From Nitrospira sp. (GTDB lineage Bacteria > Nitrospirota > Nitrospiria > Nitrospirales > Nitrospiraceae): a stretch of DNA of 64,000 nucleotides. The stretch lies in the NCBI GenBank assembly GCA_005116815.1, contig SWDR01000022.1:149791-213790 (forward strand), in the 5' to 3' direction. The notes beneath the pieces were generated by a model. It was not told the DNA's origin. It was given only the letters and a program-made list of their open reading frames with translations, and made no database searches. Positions 48,492-58,896 of the stretch are shown in pieces (within the stretch, counting starts at the first letter, position 1; the number at the start of each line of letters is the position of its first letter). Position numbers and translations under genes: made by a program.

Positions 48492-48570
48492 ACAGGCTGA
48501 AGTTGGGAAGGTTGAAGGCCAGAGTCCGAATACTTCAGCCTTCAGTCTTCCCCTCAGCCTTCAGCCTATC
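48492..48570. repeat. hairpin built from iterated cttcagc / gctgaag words next to the lptG-like stop
   Basis: acaggctgaagttgggaaggttgaaggc ... cttcagccttcagtcttcccctcagccttcagcct. Confidence 0.75.
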
Positions 48571-48575
48571 ACATG

Positions 48576-49667
48576 CTAATAGCGCACCTTGAGCATCAAG
48601 TAGAGGCCAAAACTTAAAAAGAGCATATTCGCCATCCATCCGGCGATCAGCGGCGTTAAGACCCCGCCACGGCCGAGTGCGATCGCGATCGAGTGCGTCG
48701 TCCAATAACAAAAACCGACGGCAAGCGCCTGACCAATTCCCATCGCCATGCTGCCCCCTCGCGTCCCGCTTCGACGCAGACTCAGCGCAATGCCGACCAG
48801 CACCATGATCACGGTGACGAACGGGAAGGCGATTCGGCTGTAATAGTCGGTCTTGAGCCGTGCGGACTGGGAGTCTTGTTGATGCCGGCGTCTGGTATAA
48901 GCCCGAATGTCATGGAACGTCATCGCTTCGGAATCGCCGGCGAGCCATGTGGTGAAGTCGTCTGGAATGAGGGTCAATACAATGGCTTGCCGGTCGAATG
49001 GGGTCGCCGACACGGTTCCATCGGGGGAAAAAAGCCGGTGCTGTCCCTGATACAGGGACCAGCTGGAATCACTATAGCGGGCTTCCTCGGCCTCAGTGAT
49101 GCCGATCAGTTGAAAATGACGATCGAATTGAAAGAGGCGCACGCCGCCCAAGCGCTCTCCGTCGACGGAGACGCTCGTCGCATGCATGAGACTGTCGGCT
49201 CCCACTCTTGTCCAGGGCTGCTGGAGTTTGACAGCCGCAGCAGGAGACTTTTTCTCGATGCGCGTGGTTCGAATCTCTTCGGACTTGCTCGCGGCTAACG
49301 GGATGACGGTGGAGCTGAAGAGTAAGAGCACAAGAGAAATCCCTGCGGCAAAAATAATGAATGGGGCAGTGATCCAGGGCAAACTGATGCCGCAACTGCG
49401 CATCGCCGTAATTTCGTGGCCGCGGGAGAGCAGGCCAAACGTGAGGAGGGTGGCCATGAGAATCGCCAGCGGCGCAATTTGGAAAGAAATTGCGGGCGCT
49501 TTCAGTAGAAAATAGGTCAGGACGTCGATCCAGTTGGCATCGTACCGCAAAAACCGGCGCACCTTCTCGAAGAAATCGATGACGAGATAGATGGTCATCA
49601 ATCCGCTGAAGCACATCGTGAAGATCTTGCCGTATTCGCGAAGGAGATAACGAAAGAGAATAGGCAT
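48576..49667 (-). CDS. lptG: LptG-like LPS export permease (YjgP/YjgQ family)
   Basis: MPILFRYLLREYGKIFTMCFSGLMTIYLVIDFFEKVRRFL; RIAFPFVTVIMVLVGIALSLRRSGTRGGSMAMGIGQALAVGF. Confidence 0.88.
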   Translation of the reverse strand: MPILFRYLLREYGKIFTMCFSGLMTIYLVIDFFEKVRRFLRYDANWIDVLTYFLLKAPAISFQIAPLAILMATLLTFGLLSRGHEITAMRSCGISLPWITAPFIIFAAGISLVLLLFSSTVIPLAASKSEEIRTTRIEKKSPAAAVKLQQPWTRVGADSLMHATSVSVDGERLGGVRLFQFDRHFQLIGITEAEEARYSDSSWSLYQGQHRLFSPDGTVSATPFDRQAIVLTLIPDDFTTWLAGDSEAMTFHDIRAYTRRRHQQDSQSARLKTDYYSRIAFPFVTVIMVLVGIALSLRRSGTRGGSMAMGIGQALAVGFCYWTTHSIAIALGRGGVLTPLIAGWMANMLFLSFGLYLMLKVRY

Positions 49668-49671
49668 AGGG

Positions 49672-50763
49672 TTACCGCCGACTCATGATGTAAAACCACA
49701 CGACCGTGGTAAGCGCAAAGATGCCGTTCGGGAGCCAGGCCCCGGCAAATGGTCGCAGGACTGCTGTCGTGACGAGAAATTCGCAGGCGACATTCAGCAT
49801 GTAGTAGACGACGACGATAACTACGCCGACCGCAAAGCCCCCCATGCTTCCTGACCGCTTCGAGACGATGCCGACTGGAACGCCCAGCAGGCAAAACACC
49901 AGTGAGGCAGTGGGAAAGGCCAGATCTTTATAATATTCCATCAATCGTCGGAGCGCGGTGGGGTCGCGCCATTGAGATTGTGTGAGTTGGGCGACAATGG
50001 CCTCGTACGACGGGCGTTCCTCCGTCGAGGAGTAGCCGCTTTGATTCAACGAGAGTTTCAAGTCATAACTCGTGAAGGCCACCTGCTCGTATTGATCGGC
50101 TTGATTCGGTCTGCTGTGAATCACGCCCTCTTGCAGGCGTAAGGCCACCTGATTGCTGGCGCTGTCGATCAAGACTTCATACTGTTGCGCCACGATGATG
50201 CGGGGATTGTCCGGATTTCGCTCATCGGAGACGAAGATGCCGGTCGTGGCCTGTTTGGGGTCCCCATCCGGGACATAGATCGTCATGTTGGGGATGGGCT
50301 CGTTGAAGGTGCCCCGCTCCAGCGCCAGCACCAGCTGATCTCGAAGGAGATTCAGCGCCACCTTCTTGAGATTGGTGGAACTCCAGGGTTGCCCCCATTG
50401 CGACAGCCACAAGGTCAATCCGAACACGAGCAGGGCAAAGAGGATGACGGGGCGAGCCAATCGCATGAGGCTCAGGCCAGCCGCCTGCATCGCCACCAAC
50501 TCCTTATCGAAGGAAAGTCGTCCGAATGCGGTGATCGAGGCGATGATCCCGGCGATCGGGAGGGTCAAGACGAGGAACGACGGCATCAGATGGGCGAAGA
50601 CTTGCAGCACAGCCACGATTCCAACACCTTTGGAGACCAGTAGTTCCACAAGGCGCAGGAGTTCCCGCGTGAGCATCACAAAGCAGAGGGCTCCGAGGCT
50701 TAAGCTAAACGGGGACAGGAGTTCGGTGAAGATGTAACGATCTAGCAGCGTTCGTAGAAACAT
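49672..50763 (-). CDS. lptF: LptF-like LPS export permease (YjgP/YjgQ family)
   Basis: LLDRYIFTELLSPFSLSLGALCFVMLTRELL; DLAFPTASLVFCLLGVPVGIVSKRSGSMGGFAVGVVIVVVYY. Confidence 0.88.
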   Translation of the reverse strand: MFLRTLLDRYIFTELLSPFSLSLGALCFVMLTRELLRLVELLVSKGVGIVAVLQVFAHLMPSFLVLTLPIAGIIASITAFGRLSFDKELVAMQAAGLSLMRLARPVILFALLVFGLTLWLSQWGQPWSSTNLKKVALNLLRDQLVLALERGTFNEPIPNMTIYVPDGDPKQATTGIFVSDERNPDNPRIIVAQQYEVLIDSASNQVALRLQEGVIHSRPNQADQYEQVAFTSYDLKLSLNQSGYSSTEERPSYEAIVAQLTQSQWRDPTALRRLMEYYKDLAFPTASLVFCLLGVPVGIVSKRSGSMGGFAVGVVIVVVYYMLNVACEFLVTTAVLRPFAGAWLPNGIFALTTVVWFYIMSRR

Positions 50764-51067
50764 TCGACAAATCATGCTCCTCGCACGGTGCGACACTATA
50801 GGCGAGCAGGCGAGGCTTGTCTAGCGGAGAGGCGGCTGGACTCTCGCGCCGAATGCTATGGGATGGCTTGACAAGATTGGAAACGCCATGGTACATGCTG
50901 CGCGATTTATAACCAAGATGGGTTTTGTGACTGATTTTGTCTCTCCAATGAGCCCGTCATGCTCACCCCGCTCGTTGTGCAGTCTTTTTTTCATCACATG
51001 TGTCACTCAGTTGGCTCCGGGATCGGTCACGTAACTACACGTGTCCGTTGAGGAAAGGAGGCGTTCT

Positions 51068-51289
51068 GTGAAGGCAAAGGGTACGGTGAAGTGGTTCAAC
51101 GATCGCAAAGGGTTTGGATTCATTCGCTTGGAGAGTGGAGATGATGTCTTCGTACATTATTCCGCCCTGCAAGGAGAAGGATTCAAGACGTTGAAAGAGG
51201 GAGAAAACGTGGAGTTCGAAGTGGTGCAAGGCGCCAAGGGGCCTCAGGCGTCGAATGTATTGAAAGCCGCCGGCGCCGAATTGTCCTAG
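51068..51289 (+). CDS. cold-shock domain protein
   Basis: [64 protein letters not shown] start after ggaaaggagg. Confidence 0.95.
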   Translation: MKAKGTVKWFNDRKGFGFIRLESGDDVFVHYSALQGEGFKTLKEGENVEFEVVQGAKGPQASNVLKAAGAELS

Positions 51290-51314
51290 TTTGCCCATCC
51301 GAACATTCGAATTG

Positions 51315-51354
51315 GAAGGCCTGCTCCTCATCGGGAGCAGGCCTTCGTATTTTT
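51315..51354 (+). terminator. Rho-independent terminator of the cold-shock gene
   Basis: gaaggcctgctcc tcatc gggagcaggccttc gtattttt. Confidence 0.92.
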
Positions 51355-51440
51355 GCGGAGTGCGGCGCGCATCAGAAAACCCCATTTCGTTGACAATACG
51401 TAATGACACTGTTAGCGTTTGATCGTTGTGGAGGTTCGTC

Positions 51441-53702
51441 TTGGCGATCGACCGCAGTAAAGTTCTGCATAGCGCACAGCTCTTTGCGTCACGAGGGCAA
51501 TTTGACGCAGCCATCAATGAATGGAAGAAGCTTTCCGCCGAATCCCCAGGCGACGGAAGCATCTTCAATTCAATCGGAGAATTGCATCTCAAGCGCAGTG
51601 CGACCAACGACGCCGTCGCGGCCTTTCTGCAGGCCGCCAACGCCTTTCGTGCAGAAGGCGCCACGCTGAAGGCCATTGCCACATTCAAGAAAATTTTGAA
51701 GGTCGATCCGTCCCGGTACGACGTCTATCGGCATCTCGGCGATCTCAATGCCGAACGAGGTTTGCTGAGCAGTGCCGTGCAGGATTATCTCACCCTCGGG
51801 AAGCACTATCTCAAAGAAGGTAAAAGCAAAGACGCGCTGGACATCTATCGGCGGATCGTCACACAAGATCCCTCGAACCTGGATGCGCAGCAGCGGGTGG
51901 CGGAACTGTGCCTGCAAGAAAACATGCAGGACGAAGCCACGAAAGTCTACTTGCAACTGGGGCGCGAACGGTCGGCACAGCAGCGGTATGCGGAGGCGAA
52001 GGACGCGTATCAGGCTGTCTTGCGCATCGATCCTGCCAACAGCGAGGCCGCCCAATTCATCGACCATTTCGAAAAGACCGGTGGCGCCTCTGGGCAACCA
52101 GCGAAGTCCAGCTCGGCTCAAGGGGGCGAGCAATCAAAGAGTACGGAGCCGCTCGATCTGTTGTCGGAGGCGACTCGCCGGATCGAAGAGAAACAGTTTG
52201 CCGGCGCGGAGGCCATTCTCAATCAATTGCTGACCAAGGAGCCAGGCAATCCGGATGTCTGCCAGTTGTTCGCGAAGTTGCATCTCCAGCGTGGAGATCT
52301 CCAGGTCGCCCTCGGCGAATATCGGTACCTCGCCGGTGCGGCCTTACGCGCGCAAGATTATGCACAGGCTGAAACCCTGATCACCGATTTTCTGGCGGTC
52401 GAACCCCAGTCGGTGGCGATGCTTGAACTCTATGGGGAACTCTACGGCGAGAAAGGCGATGCCGACAATGCTGTGGCTCAGTATGGGAAGGCGATTGAGC
52501 TATTGTTGGAGCATCCCGAGCCAGGGATGCCGACGCTGCATGAGGAGCTCTTTGAAAAAGTCACGGCGCTCGCGCCGGATAGTCCCACGGTGAAAAAACT
52601 GGCGGCACTGATGCATGGCGCTCCAATGGAGGCACCGCCTGTTCCGGTTCAACCAGAGCCAGCTGTTTCTATCGTGGTAGCCGCGCCATCGATCCCAGTT
52701 CAGGACACGAGTACATTTTCGATTGCCGATGCCGCTCCAGACGATGCCAGGAGCCTGACCTCGACGATCGCCCCGCAACAGGATAGACATTTCTCCCTCG
52801 CTGGATCGGAACCGGATCCAGTGCCAGACCTGGAGCCGGTTCAGTCGGTAGAACCGGAACCGGTTACACCGAGCAGCGGTTTTTCGTTTTCGATTGCCGA
52901 GCCGGTGGCGGAAGTACCCATCGAGCCTCTCCTCTCCACGAGCGAGCAGTTTCAAGCCTATGTGGCGGCGGGGCAACATGCTGAGGCTGAGGAATGGCTC
53001 AGTCGTCTGGTGACAGCAGAGCCTCATCATTCTGAAGCCCGGGAACTCTTTGGGTACTTGCTTGAGATCAAAGGCGATACCGCCGGCGCCGCCTTGCAAT
53101 ATTCGCGAGCCCTCGAATTGCTTCTGGCAGATCCGGAGAAACAGGATGCGCCGCAGCCGGCGATTCTCTATGCCAAGGTCAAAGAGCTGGCTCCAGCCAG
53201 TCCATTAGTCGCCAAATGGGCTGCGACGTTCTCGCCGAAGACGGAAGTGACGATACAGGCCGTTGAGGCTCCAGTCTGTCCGGCGCCGGCGGACCCGGTT
53301 GACCCTGAGACGCACTACACGCTGGGCGTCGCGTACAAAAATATGGGGCTGTTAGACGAAGCGAAAGAAGAGTTTGCTTGCGCGATGAAGGGTTCTGATT
53401 TTTTCCTGGACTCCTGTCTGATGATCGCGGTCTGCTTGAAAGAGCAGGGAGAAGGTCAGTTGGCCAGTCAACAGCTTGAGCTGCTGCTGCAGAATCCGAA
53501 GTGTCAAGGCGCCAAGGCGCAAGCCATTAGTTATGAACTGGGATTACTCTACGAAGCCCAAGAGCGATGGAGTCACGCGGCCATCATTTATCAAACGATT
53601 CCGACCTTCCACGATGTACCGCAACGACTCGACTCGGTTCGTGTTCACCTCGGAACAACTCAGGCGCCCGCACCTGCACCCGAATTACGCTACGCCAACT
53701 AG
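51441..53702 (+). CDS. TPR repeat protein
   Basis: Multiple tetratricopeptide units (AIATFKKILKVDPSRYDVYRHLGDLNAERG...); Pro/Glu-rich linker; TTG start inferred. Confidence 0.88.
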   Translation: MAIDRSKVLHSAQLFASRGQFDAAINEWKKLSAESPGDGSIFNSIGELHLKRSATNDAVAAFLQAANAFRAEGATLKAIATFKKILKVDPSRYDVYRHLGDLNAERGLLSSAVQDYLTLGKHYLKEGKSKDALDIYRRIVTQDPSNLDAQQRVAELCLQENMQDEATKVYLQLGRERSAQQRYAEAKDAYQAVLRIDPANSEAAQFIDHFEKTGGASGQPAKSSSAQGGEQSKSTEPLDLLSEATRRIEEKQFAGAEAILNQLLTKEPGNPDVCQLFAKLHLQRGDLQVALGEYRYLAGAALRAQDYAQAETLITDFLAVEPQSVAMLELYGELYGEKGDADNAVAQYGKAIELLLEHPEPGMPTLHEELFEKVTALAPDSPTVKKLAALMHGAPMEAPPVPVQPEPAVSIVVAAPSIPVQDTSTFSIADAAPDDARSLTSTIAPQQDRHFSLAGSEPDPVPDLEPVQSVEPEPVTPSSGFSFSIAEPVAEVPIEPLLSTSEQFQAYVAAGQHAEAEEWLSRLVTAEPHHSEARELFGYLLEIKGDTAGAALQYSRALELLLADPEKQDAPQPAILYAKVKELAPASPLVAKWAATFSPKTEVTIQAVEAPVCPAPADPVDPETHYTLGVAYKNMGLLDEAKEEFACAMKGSDFFLDSCLMIAVCLKEQGEGQLASQQLELLLQNPKCQGAKAQAISYELGLLYEAQERWSHAAIIYQTIPTFHDVPQRLDSVRVHLGTTQAPAPAPELRYAN

Positions 53703-53778
53703 CAACTCGTCGAAACCAGCACACCTCCGATTCTCGTCGCATCGTTCCCGCTAATCCTGCCAGCTTCGTGCGTCTATT

Positions 53779-54489
53779 CTACGACTGAACGAGGTTCGGA
53801 GCTGGAAGGCCATCAAGTACAGCATGAATATTTTTCACGCAGACCAATCCCATCTGAACCCTGGCATACAGTGTCGCTGAGCCCAGATGTGGGAGCAGTA
53901 CGACCTGTTTCAGTTCAGCCAGAGCCGGGTAGAGGGCAGGCTCCTGTTCATACACGTCGAGTCCCGCTCCGGCGATCGTTCCATTCTTGAGAGCCTCTAC
54001 CAACGATTCTTCATCGACAATCGGGCCACGTGCAGTATTAATCAGGAAAGCGGTCGGTTTCATCCAGGCTAACTCACGGGCTCCGATCAGATGGTGCGTG
54101 GCCGTTGTAAGCGGAACATGGATTGTGACGATATCGGCTTCTTCAAGGAGATTTCTTAGCGAGCGGGGCTCCCATCCGGAAGAGGGGGATGAGGCTGCCA
54201 AATGTTGCCGTGAGTGATAGCGCACCGGCATCCGAAACCCCACCGCACGCTGCGCGACCGCTTGGCCGATCCGTCCCATGCCGATAATGCCCAGGGTCTT
54301 TCCAGACACTTCCGCTCCCAGGAGTTGAGTAGGGCTCCATCCCGTCCATTGGCCGGATCTGACGAGGGCATCGCCTTCGACGACGCGGCGTGCCGTCGCT
54401 AAGATGAGAGCCCAGGTCGCATCGTGTCTTCCTTCTCTGTTCAGGTGATGAGAAAGTATGGTTACATCCAGAGTATTCGGCCAAGTTTG
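53779..54489 (-). pseudogene. 5'-truncated D-2-hydroxyacid dehydrogenase
   Basis: Open frame reads DATWALILATARRVVEGDALVRSGQWTGWSPTQLLGAEVSGKTLGIIGMGRIGQAVAQRA...NTARGPIVDEESL...GAGLDVYEQEP; N-terminal catalytic half missing. Confidence 0.75.
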
Positions 54490-54662
54490 TCATCGAGTTC
54501 GTGGGGACGTTGGCATTGAGAGCAACGGGCGAAGAGTTCGCCCGGCTGCGGCTGCATGCTTCCGCGGAGCACGAGTTGGTATTTGCATCCACCACAAAAT
54601 GGACAGGCATTCCCATCCAGCTCTCGACGAATGGCCCCGATCTTCCCGATCTGTTTGTGCAT
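54462..54662 (-). CDS. small zinc-ribbon protein
   Basis: MHKQIGKIGAIRRELDGNACPFCGGCKYQLVLRG...FARCSQCQRPHEL (CxxC ... CxxC). Confidence 0.65.
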   Translation of the reverse strand: MHKQIGKIGAIRRELDGNACPFCGGCKYQLVLRGSMQPQPGELFARCSQCQRPHELDDKLGRILWM

Positions 54663-55072
54663 CGATCGCTCCTTCAAGAAGTGATGCCCGTTGAGGCGCG
54701 TTGTGCGTGTGATATTGCGATAGAGCCGCACTTTTGAAAATACCGTAGAGGTAGGTGGGGTAGAACTAATGGGGGGTGGAAATTTCTAGAAATGACTAGG
54801 CCGTTAATTGCCTATAAAACATGTTAACTATTAAGCGCTTAGAGCTCGTAGTATAATTTTTTAGATTATGTATTGTTGTGGCATGCCTCAGTCCGCAGCT
54901 GAATGCCTCGTTGAAAGTGCTGTTTGAATATGCGTGATACGTATTGGGGTGATTGGAAACGTGGGTCGAGGTTGCTATCTCAGAGAGGACGCGAGCACTT
55001 CGTTCTGCTCTGGAAGGGATATCAGCAAATCGAGAGGACGACTGCCAGAAGGCATGGATCTATTTGAGGCGT

Positions 55073-55162
55073 TGGCGGAGGGGGCGAGATTTGAACTCGC
55101 GGACCCCTTGCGAGGTCTCCAGTTTTCAAGACTGGCACGTTCGGCCGCTCCGTCACCCCTCC
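55073..55162 (-). tRNA. tRNA-Ser (anticodon TGA), CCA encoded
   Basis: Reverse complement ggaggggtgacggagcggccgaacgtgccagtcttgaaaactggagacc...ggttc-type T arm...cccctccgcca; long variable arm. Confidence 0.93.
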
Positions 55163-55225
55163 AACTCAACCTCTGTACCCGTGAGCGTTCATCATGATGC
55201 ACGCTCAGGATGTTTGGATCATATC

Positions 55226-56566
<1,341 letters not shown>

Positions 56567-56645
56567 TCAATCGGAGCGTGAAGGCTGTCCGGGCTGGCAG
56601 GGTTCGTCCCGTTGACAGGAGTCGGCAGATCGAGGACCATATCCC

Positions 56646-57659
56646 ATGCGCACGGTGATGAACCCCCCTAATCCATTTGACTCACAACACCGGGATCTCT
56701 TGGAGCCTGCGCCTCATGTCGCGCTGCAGATGTTTGAGGATGCGACCTGTGACATTCTCAGCCGGAACGACAGTCCTGATTTGCCGTTCCGATGGAGTCT
56801 CAATCCCTATCGTGGCTGTTTTCATGCGTGCGCTTATTGCTACGCCAGGCCGACACATGAGTATTGGGGATTCGGCGCCGGGACGGACTTCGAGTCCAAG
56901 ATTATTGTCAAACGTGAGGCCGCCACGTTGCTCCGCCGGACGTTCGAGAAGCCTTCCTGGAAGGGCGAATTAATTCTGTTCTCGGGGAACACCGATTGTT
57001 ATCAACCTCTGGAGGCGTCGCTGGAGCTGACGCGGGCCTGCCTAGAGGTCTGTGCTGAGTATCGGAATCCGGTCGCGATCATTACAAAAGGTGTGTTGGT
57101 GCTTCGTGATCTGGATTTGCTGCGTCGGTTGCATGAGGTTGCGTCGGTTCGTGTGTATTTCAGCATCCCATTTTCCGACGATGAGGTCGCGCGCAAGGTC
57201 GAGCCTCATGCGCCATCGAGCCGGAAACGCTTTGAGGCGATGGCAACCTTGGCGAACGCTGGCATTCCCACCGGCATCTCGCTGTCTCCACTCATTCCTG
57301 GTCTCAACGATGAGGATGTGCCTGATCTGTTGGCTCGAGCGAAACAAGCCGGGGCGGTGGAGGCGATGGCGACGTTGTTGCGTTTGTCCGGTCCTGTAGA
57401 GTCGGTGTTCTTAGAGCGTATGGAAGAGGCATTTCCCGATCGGATCACCAAGATCATGAATCGAATTCTGGAGGTGCGCGGTGGCGCAATGAGTGAGGGA
57501 GCCTTCTTTGAACGCCACCGTGGCGCAGGTCCCTATTGGGCAATGATCGAACAATTGTTTACTGTGGCCAAACGTAAAACGGGCTTTCCGGCATTGCGCG
57601 ACGAGACGGTTCCCACGACCTTTCGCAGGCCAGGGATCGAACAAATGGCCTTATTTTAG
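56646..57659 (+). CDS. PA0069-like radical SAM protein
   Basis: SLNPYRGCFHACAYCYARPTHEYWGFGAGTDFESKIIVKREAATLLRR; LFSGNTDCYQPLEASLELTRACLEV. Confidence 0.9.
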   Translation: MRTVMNPPNPFDSQHRDLLEPAPHVALQMFEDATCDILSRNDSPDLPFRWSLNPYRGCFHACAYCYARPTHEYWGFGAGTDFESKIIVKREAATLLRRTFEKPSWKGELILFSGNTDCYQPLEASLELTRACLEVCAEYRNPVAIITKGVLVLRDLDLLRRLHEVASVRVYFSIPFSDDEVARKVEPHAPSSRKRFEAMATLANAGIPTGISLSPLIPGLNDEDVPDLLARAKQAGAVEAMATLLRLSGPVESVFLERMEEAFPDRITKIMNRILEVRGGAMSEGAFFERHRGAGPYWAMIEQLFTVAKRKTGFPALRDETVPTTFRRPGIEQMALF

Positions 57660-57680
57660 CAGGGGAGGGAAGAAGCGAGG

Positions 57681-58049
57681 ATGCAACATAACCCGGGCTT
57701 TCTCAAGCTAGTGGATGCGGCACGAGGGCGAGTGAAGGAATGTACGATCGAACAGGCCAAGGACAGGCTCTATCGGGGTGAGGCGCTACATTTTCTCGAT
57801 GTGCGTGAGGATCTCGAATTTGCGAAGGATCATGCGAAGGGTGCCCGGCATTTGGGGAAAGGAATTATCGAGCGCGATGTCGAAACGCTCATTCCCAATA
57901 AAGATGAGGCTATTGTGCTGTATTGCGGAGGGGGCTACCGGTCTGTCTTAGCCGCGGATGCGCTTCAGCAGATGGGCTATACGAATGTGGTATCGATGGA
58001 TGGGGGCATCAAAGCCTGGCGGGATGCGGGCTATCCGATGGAGCGTTGA
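57681..58049 (+). CDS. rhodanese-like domain protein
   Basis: HFLDVREDLEFAKDHAKGARHLGKGIIERD, VLYCGGGYRSVLAADALQQMGYTNVVSMDGGIKAW. Confidence 0.93.
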   Translation: MQHNPGFLKLVDAARGRVKECTIEQAKDRLYRGEALHFLDVREDLEFAKDHAKGARHLGKGIIERDVETLIPNKDEAIVLYCGGGYRSVLAADALQQMGYTNVVSMDGGIKAWRDAGYPMER

Positions 58050-58080
58050 TGGGACCTCAGAGAGGCCGAGGTCCCATCAA
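58046..58080. terminator. bidirectional stem-loop terminator
   Basis: Perfect 13-bp arms ttgatgggacctc agagaggcc gaggtcccatcaa, between convergent genes. Confidence 0.85.
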
Positions 58081-58117
58081 TATTAGATCGCGGATTCGAG
58101 CTTGGCAGGTCGCAGGA

Positions 58118-58684
58118 CTACTTGCTGTTGGTGCGATCGAACTCTTTGATCACCTGGTCGGTGAGGTCGATGGTGTCCTTGTTGTAGATCACAATTTTGA
58201 CCGTTTGTTCGCTGCCCTTATCGACGACGATGGAAAACCCGCCTTTTTCCGCCACGGTCTGCGTGGCCGAGGCAATTTTCTTCATGTAGTCATCGACCAA
58301 CTCTTTCTGCTTGCCCTGTAACTCCTGATTAAATTCCTGCGCACGCTTCTGATAGTCCTGGATCTTTGCACGAAACTGGGTCTCTTTCTCTTTCTTTTCG
58401 GCGTCGCTGAGCTTCGCGATTTGTTCCTTGAGTGTCTTCTCGGTGTTGCGCAAATCTTCTTCATCCCGTGACAATAACTTTTGTCTGGTGGAGACATATT
58501 CCTTGAGCCCGTCCAAGGCCTTTCTGCCCGCTTTTGATTTCTCTAGAACTGACTGAGGATCGACGACACCCATTTTGAAGGCCTCGGCGGCTTGTGCCGT
58601 AGGGAGAGATCCGAGTAGCAACATGCCTGCGGCGACCAGGGGGAGGGTGATCCGCCCCAAGAGAATTCCTGTTGTATGCATCAC
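58118..58684 (-). CDS. OmpH/Skp family outer membrane chaperone
   Basis: Signal peptide; KMGVVDPQSVLEKSKAGRKALDGLKEYVSTRQKLL; coiled coil; GGFSIVVDKGSEQTVKIVIYNKDTIDLTDQVIKEFD. Confidence 0.9.
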   Translation of the reverse strand: MMHTTGILLGRITLPLVAAGMLLLGSLPTAQAAEAFKMGVVDPQSVLEKSKAGRKALDGLKEYVSTRQKLLSRDEEDLRNTEKTLKEQIAKLSDAEKKEKETQFRAKIQDYQKRAQEFNQELQGKQKELVDDYMKKIASATQTVAEKGGFSIVVDKGSEQTVKIVIYNKDTIDLTDQVIKEFDRTNSK

Positions 58685-58771
58685 GCGCGCTCCTTGTTGG
58701 TGAAAACTGCGATGAGTAGAACGGCTGCGAGAATAACTGGGGGGGGAGGCGCTGTCAAGAGATCGGCGGAG

Positions 58772-58896
58772 GCAGGATATTCAAAAAGTTCGTTCAGCAA
58801 GGCCGCAGCGAGTGAAGGGGCGAGGCGTACCCATAGGGTACGTTGAGGGTCTGAACGATGCGAGAACGAAGCTGGCGGACTTTTTGAACACCCTGC
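58772..58896. repeat. long imperfect palindromic intergenic repeat, copy D (inverted orientation)
   Basis: gcaggatattcaaaaagt ... actttttgaacaccctgc; core ggcgtacccatagggtacgttgaggg; abuts the stop codon of the minus-strand HD-GYP gene. Confidence 0.88.
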
